Part shown: positions 59,939-64,000 of the stretch, one piece after another
Layout of the letters: the number at the start of each line of letters is the position of its first letter
How positions within the stretch are numbered: position 1 is the first letter of the stretch
NCBI RefSeq assembly: GCF_014655955.1
Contig: NZ_BNBO01000006.1
Coordinates: forward strand, 23,362-87,361
DNA length: 64,000 nt
Direction of reading: 5' to 3'
Source: Kitasatospora indigofera
Lineage (GTDB): Bacteria; Actinomycetota; Actinomycetes; Streptomycetales; Streptomycetaceae
Translations under genes and position numbers: made by a program
The notes under the pieces: model-generated
What the model was told of the DNA's origin: nothing
Seen by the model: only the letters and a program-made list of their open reading frames with translations
The model's database searches: none

Positions 59939-61644
59939 GCTCGACCCGACAACTCGCCAACGACCCACTGTCCTCCTCCTGGGCGGCCGGATTCCGTTCC
60001 ACCCTGCGGGCCTACGCCCGCACCCACCTGCCCGAGGCGATGGTCCCGGCGCACTTCGTGGTGCTGCCGGAACTGCCCAAGCTGCCCAACGGCAAGGTGG
60101 ACCGCGGCAGCCTGCCGGCCCTCACCGGGGACGAGGGCGGCGCCGACAACGCGTACGTGGCGCCGCGCACCTCCGTCGAGGCGCAGCTCGCCCGGATCTG
60201 GCAGGACCTGCTGGGCCTGTCCACGGTGGGTGTGGAGACCAGCTTCTTCGACCTGGGCGGCGACTCCCTGACGGTCCTCCAGATGGCGGCGCAGGTCCGC
60301 GAGGTCTACGACGTACGGCTCGACCTGCGCCGGATGTTCGAGGACCCCACGGTCGCCCAACTGGCCCGGATGGTCAGCTCGCAGGCCGATCCCGCCGTCA
60401 CCGGCGCCGGCAACCCCCGGGGCGTCGGGACGGAGGAGATGCGGGCGGACGCCGTGCTGCCGGCCGACATCGTCCCGGACGAGGACGCGCTGCCCGCCGC
60501 CACCGGCCCCTACCGCAACGTGCTGCTCACCGGCGGTACCGGGTACACCGGCGCCTTCCTGCTCCGGGAACTCCTCGACCGTTCGCAGGCCGACGTCTGG
60601 GTCCTGGTCCGCGCCGACGGCCCGGAGCAGGCGGCCCGCCGGGTCATGGAGAACCTCGCCGAGTACGACCTGGTCCGGGACGGCGACCGGGAACGCGTCA
60701 TCGGCGTCCCCGGGGACACCGGTCGTCCGTACCTGGGACTCTCCCGCGAGGACCACCACCGGGTGGCCGCCGAGGTGGAGATGATCATCCACAACGCCGC
60801 GATCTCCAGCTGGATCGTGCCGTACGCGAAGATCAAGCCGGTCAACATCCTCGGTGCGCAGGAGGTCCTGCGGCTGGCCTGCCGGAGCAGGATCAAGCCG
60901 GTGCACTTCATCTCCACCACCGGCGTCTACCCGGGCCACCTGGGCGAACGCCGCTGGGAGGAGGAGCCCCTCACCGAGTCGGACGGCGTCGTCGGCGGCT
61001 ACCGCCAGTCCAAGTGGGTGGCCGACAGCCTGATGACGGCCGCCCGCGAACGGGGCATCCCGACCCAGGTCTACCGCCCCGGCGCGATCACCGGCTCGCA
61101 GGTCACCGGGGCGTGCGCCACCGAGACCTTCATCAACCACCTGATCAAGGGCTGCATCCAGCTCGGCGCCTACCTGGACTACGACCTGCTGCTCGACCTC
61201 GTCCCGGTCGACTACTGCGCCGCGTCGGTGGTGCACCTGGCCCTCGGCGGCGTGCACGCCGAACCGGTGTTCAACCTGCCCAGCTCCCGCCCCGCCGGGA
61301 TGAACGAACTCTTCGAGCTGATCGTCGACTTCGGCTACCCGCTGCGCCGCCTGGACTACCAGGACTGGTACCAGGAGCTCTCCGCCGCCCTCGAACGGGG
61401 CGAGGAGAACGAGATGCGCTACTACCTTCCGCTGTTCGGCGCCGACCGGCCCGCCGAGGAGGTCGGCTTCGCCGGCGCCAAGCCGGAGTTCGCCGCCGAG
61501 AAGCTGCACGAGGCGCTGGCCGGATCGGGCATCGAGTGCCGGCCCGTCGACCGCGACCTGTTCCACCTCTACCTCCAGTACTTCGTCTCGACGGGCTACC
61601 TGCCGGCCCCCTCGACCGCCCTCGACCAGACCCGGAGCCAGTGA
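59935..61644 (+). CDS. NRPS fragment: A-domain C-terminus, carrier protein and terminal thioester reductase
   Basis: 569 residues from ATG 59935, overlapping the NRPS stop by 4 nt. Residues 24-57 are the A9-A10 end of an adenylation domain (LPEAMVPAHFVVL, PNGKVDR at 51-57), completing the A2 domain of the previous protein. The carrier protein follows with LGGDS (Ser 111). From residue 195 a thioester reductase domain of the SDR type: NVLLTGGTGYTG at 195-206, then the catalytic YxxxK (Tyr 356, Lys 360). Such domains release the chain by NADPH reduction to an aldehyde or alcohol. A single missing base would also produce this split, so check against homologues and reads. Confidence 0.92.
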   Translation: MSSTRQLANDPLSSSWAAGFRSTLRAYARTHLPEAMVPAHFVVLPELPKLPNGKVDRGSLPALTGDEGGADNAYVAPRTSVEAQLARIWQDLLGLSTVGVETSFFDLGGDSLTVLQMAAQVREVYDVRLDLRRMFEDPTVAQLARMVSSQADPAVTGAGNPRGVGTEEMRADAVLPADIVPDEDALPAATGPYRNVLLTGGTGYTGAFLLRELLDRSQADVWVLVRADGPEQAARRVMENLAEYDLVRDGDRERVIGVPGDTGRPYLGLSREDHHRVAAEVEMIIHNAAISSWIVPYAKIKPVNILGAQEVLRLACRSRIKPVHFISTTGVYPGHLGERRWEEEPLTESDGVVGGYRQSKWVADSLMTAARERGIPTQVYRPGAITGSQVTGACATETFINHLIKGCIQLGAYLDYDLLLDLVPVDYCAASVVHLALGGVHAEPVFNLPSSRPAGMNELFELIVDFGYPLRRLDYQDWYQELSAALERGEENEMRYYLPLFGADRPAEEVGFAGAKPEFAAEKLHEALAGSGIECRPVDRDLFHLYLQYFVSTGYLPAPSTALDQTRSQ

Positions 61645-62837
61645 TGACCGCGACCGCCACCCCGTCCTTCCCGATGCCGCGCAACCACCCGCTCGACCCG
61701 CCCCCGCAGTACCGTGAACTCGGCGCCGGGCAGCCGGTGTTCCAGGTCCGCACGCCGCGCGGCGAGCTGGTCTGGGTGGTCACCCGGCACGAGGACGTCC
61801 GGGCGGTGCTCACCGACCTCCGGTTCAGCTCCGACCCCAAGACGCCCGGCTACCCGACCTACATCAACGGCGACACCCCGCTCCCGCCCGGCTTCTTCCT
61901 CAACCAGGACGCCCCCGACCACACCCGGCTGCGCCGGCTGGTCACGCGGGAGTTCCTGATCACCCAGATGGAGGCGCACCGGCCGAGGATGCAGATCATC
62001 CTCGACGACCTGATCGACCGGATGACCGGTGAGGGCAACTCCGCGGACCTGGTGCGCCAGCTGGCCTTCCCGATGGCCGCCACCGTGATGTGCGAACTGC
62101 TCAACGTCCCCTACGCGGACCACAAGGTGTTCGTCACCCTGACGGACACCATCCTCGACCGCAGCAGCACCCCCGAGCAGGCCGAGGGCGCCGCGCGCGA
62201 ACTCATGGCCTACTTCGACGCGCTGGTGACGGCCAGGGAGCAGCAGCCCACCGACGACATGCTCGGCCGGCTGGTCGCCCAGGAGGAGGCCGGCAAGCTG
62301 AGCCACGACGAGTTCGTCGGCCTCGCCGCGCTGCTGCTGCTCTCCGGCTACGACACCATGGCGCAGATGATCGGGCTCGGCGCGGCGACCCTGCTGGAGC
62401 ACACCGAGCAGCTCGCCGACCTCAAGGCCGACCCCTCGCTGTACCCGCAGGCGGTGGAGGAACTGCTGCGGTTCCTCTCGATCAACCACGCCGGCCTGCC
62501 CCGGGTGGCGACCGAGGACCTCACCGTCGGCGGCCAGGAGATCAAGGCCGGCGAGGGTGTGATCGCGATGCTCAACGCGGCCAACCGCGACGAGGGCGTG
62601 TTCGACGAGCCCGACTCCTTCGACATCCACCGCACGTCGCCGCAGCAGCACGTCGCCTTCGGCCACGGCTTCCACAAGTGCATCGGGCTCACCCTCGCCC
62701 GGGTGGAACTGACGACCGTGTTCGCCGGCCTGTTCGCCCGGCTGCCGGGCCTGCGGCTCGCCCGCCCGCTGGAGGAACTGCCGTTCCGCCACGACATGGT
62801 CCTCTACGGCGTCCGGGAGCTGCCCGTCACCTGGTGA
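61644..62837 (+). CDS. Cytochrome P450 of the NRPS cluster
   Basis: 397 residues from ATG 61644, overlapping the reductase stop by one base (TGATG). Canonical bacterial class I P450: PPGFFLNQDAPDHTRLRRLV, I-helix LLLLSGYDTMAQ, K-helix EELLR, and haem loop FGHGFHKCIG with Cys 346. No ferredoxin is adjacent. It probably tailors the peptide, on the carrier or after release. A strong hairpin follows the stop. Confidence 0.94.
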   Translation: MTATATPSFPMPRNHPLDPPPQYRELGAGQPVFQVRTPRGELVWVVTRHEDVRAVLTDLRFSSDPKTPGYPTYINGDTPLPPGFFLNQDAPDHTRLRRLVTREFLITQMEAHRPRMQIILDDLIDRMTGEGNSADLVRQLAFPMAATVMCELLNVPYADHKVFVTLTDTILDRSSTPEQAEGAARELMAYFDALVTAREQQPTDDMLGRLVAQEEAGKLSHDEFVGLAALLLLSGYDTMAQMIGLGAATLLEHTEQLADLKADPSLYPQAVEELLRFLSINHAGLPRVATEDLTVGGQEIKAGEGVIAMLNAANRDEGVFDEPDSFDIHRTSPQQHVAFGHGFHKCIGLTLARVELTTVFAGLFARLPGLRLARPLEELPFRHDMVLYGVRELPVTW

Positions 62838-62842
62838 CGGAA

Positions 62843-62869
62843 CCCGCCGGTCACCTGGTGACCGGCGGG
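62843..62869. terminator. Terminator-like palindrome after the P450
   Basis: 13-bp arms (CCCGCCGGTCACC/GGTGACCGGCGGG) around one base, beginning 5 bp past the P450 stop. It separates the NRPS operon from the acyltransferase gene 58 bp further on. Part of the arm repeats the end of the P450 coding sequence. Confidence 0.7.
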
Positions 62870-62926
62870 CCGACGAGCGTGCGAGCCGGTGGGGCGGTGC
62901 CCCGACGAAACCTTGACGAGAAACGA

Positions 62927-64000
62927 GTGACGGTGGCTGAGACTGTTCTTCTCCTGCCCGGCCAGGGCGGCTACACCCCGGGGATCTTCGCGGGTGAGTC
63001 CGATCCCGAGGTCGCCGAGGTCCTGCGGGTCGTCGACCGGGTGGCCGGCGAGTTCGGGCACCCGGGGGTGTCCGGCCTCCTCACCGATCCGGACGCGCCG
63101 GGCGCGGCCGACCTCGTGCGGACGGACTCCTTCGCCCTCCAGCTCGCGGTCTTCGCCGCGGGGGTGGGCGGGTTCCGGCTCGCCCTGCGGCAGTACACCC
63201 CCGACCTGGTGGTCGGTCACAGCATGGGGGAGATCGCCGCGCTGACCGTCGCCGGCGCCTTCGACCTCGCCGACGGCGCACGGCTGGTCTGCCACCGCTC
63301 GCGGGCCCTGAGCGCGTACTGCCCGGAGCCGGGCGGCATGGTCGCGCTCGGGCTCCCCGCCCGGCGCGCCGCCCACCTGGTCGGGGCGGCCGACCGGCCC
63401 GGGCTCGCCGTCGCCGTCGCCAACGCGCCCCGGCAGACGGTGGTGGCCGGCCCGGAGGCGGCGCTGGCCACGGTCACCGCGCTCGCCGCGGCCCTGGAGG
63501 TGCCGGCCACCAGGCTGAACGCGCCCTTCCCCTTCCACAGCCCGATGCTCGCCCTGGCCGCCGAGGCCTTCGCGGGCGAGATCGGGGACGTCCGGCAGCG
63601 CCCGCTTCGCCTCCCGGTCCTCTCCCCGGTGGCCGGCGGGCCCGTCGACGACGGCACCGATCTCAAGGCCCTGCTGGTGCGTCAGCTCACCGCACCGGTC
63701 CAGTTCCTCGCGGCGGTGCGGGACCTGCACGCGGCCGGGGTCCGGACCTTCGTCGAGTGCGGCAGGGCGGGTCTGTCGGGCCTGGTCCGGCGGACCGTGC
63801 CGGAGGTCGTCACGGTCACCGTGACGGCGGGACCGGCGGGACCGGCGGGTTCGGTCGGGACGGTCGGGACGGAGGCCGGGGGAGTCGCCGCGGTCGCCGC
63901 AGTGGCCGTGGTGCCCGCCCAGGCGGACCCGGTGGCTGCTGTCGCGGCGCCGGCCGTTCCGTCGCCTGCCGTGCCTGCGGCCGTTGTTCCGTCGGCCGTC
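62927..64000 (+). CDS. Acyltransferase (FabD/PKS AT-like), 3' part cut by window edge
   Basis: 358 residues visible from GTG 62927 (GTG 62933 is the alternative); open at the right edge. Malonyl/acyl-CoA:carrier transferase fold: LLLPGQGGYTPG, the nucleophile GHSMGE with Ser 99, GMVALGLPARRA and the second His region FPFHSPM, then FLAAVRDLHAAGVRTFVECG. After about residue 300 it becomes an Ala/Val/Pro linker, so more domains probably follow. It may be a trans-acting AT that loads a starter for C1, or the head of a polyketide synthase. Confidence 0.88.
   Translation, partial: MTVAETVLLLPGQGGYTPGIFAGESDPEVAEVLRVVDRVAGEFGHPGVSGLLTDPDAPGAADLVRTDSFALQLAVFAAGVGGFRLALRQYTPDLVVGHSMGEIAALTVAGAFDLADGARLVCHRSRALSAYCPEPGGMVALGLPARRAAHLVGAADRPGLAVAVANAPRQTVVAGPEAALATVTALAAALEVPATRLNAPFPFHSPMLALAAEAFAGEIGDVRQRPLRLPVLSPVAGGPVDDGTDLKALLVRQLTAPVQFLAAVRDLHAAGVRTFVECGRAGLSGLVRRTVPEVVTVTVTAGPAGPAGSVGTVGTEAGGVAAVAAVAVVPAQADPVAAVAAPAVPSPAVPAAVVPSAV

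Noticed and set aside
52316..59968. 2550-codon open frame on the minus strand across the NRPS genes
   Set aside because: Shadow frame created by strong third-position GC bias; the plus strand carries an unbroken NRPS with all core motifs, and the antisense product resembles nothing.

Overview
The window is high-GC actinomycete chromosome, most likely Streptomyces or a close relative such as Kitasatospora. The main reasons are pervasive ATGA/GTGA gene overlaps, a conservon (cvnA-D plus a CYP157-type P450), the 2-methylisoborneol operon with its encapsulin shell, a perfect CebR-type operator, and a non-ribosomal peptide synthetase (NRPS) locus. No tRNA, rRNA, CRISPR array or prophage integrase was recognised.

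Layout. 0-2.3 kb: the 5' end of a secreted glycoside hydrolase, a lipoprotein, and a CPCC/barstar fusion, all on the minus strand. 2.6-21.5 kb: a plus-strand operon for a phage-tail-like contractile injection system (CIS): sheath, tube, baseplate chaperone, a long Pro/Ala-rich protein, a DUF4255 cap, adaptor, LysM protein, hub, spike, PAAR tip, gp25 wedge, two large baseplate proteins, a beta-helix tail protein and a DUF6519 protein. A minus-strand zinc-ribbon/polyproline membrane protein follows (21.6-22.2 kb). No AAA+ ATPase, recognisable tape measure, tail fibre or toxin is visible. 22.9 kb: a carboxymuconolactone decarboxylase-like gene. 24.0-27.9 kb: the 2-methylisoborneol operon (family 2B encapsulin shell, terpene cyclase cargo, GPP methyltransferase), closed by a 40-bp perfect palindrome. 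28-30.3 kb: F420-type reductase, VOC protein and NRDE/TANGO2-like gene. 30.4-35.2 kb: a divergent lipid locus (lipid kinase and alkyl-DHAP-synthase-like flavoprotein facing TetR and GlpD). 35.4-38.5 kb: a delta-60/DUF11/RTX secreted protein, an ABM monooxygenase and a PhnB-like protein. 38.8-41.3 kb: an FMO converging on a DMATS-type prenyltransferase. 41.6-45.5 kb: the conservon. 46-48.3 kb: a PIG-L deacetylase, a 29-aa membrane peptide, an ECF sigma factor and a small CxxC membrane protein. 48.7-51.1 kb: an IS4-family transposase that has lost catalytic residues, and an SCO6745-like gene. 51.8-64 kb: an NRPS cluster running off the right edge.

The most unusual element is the NRPS. Its first module reads as serine-specific. 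The second adenylation domain reads as glycine-specific. That domain is interrupted twice, by a luciferase-like flavin monooxygenase and by an N-methyltransferase, and is then split between two overlapping genes. The second gene carries the end of the A domain, a carrier protein and a terminal thioester reductase. A P450 follows, then an acyltransferase cut by the window edge. The apparent core is Ser-(N-methyl/oxidised Gly) released reductively. I do not recognise the product.

Start sites were chosen from ribosome binding sites and overlaps. All functional calls rest on motif and family recognition by eye, without database searches.
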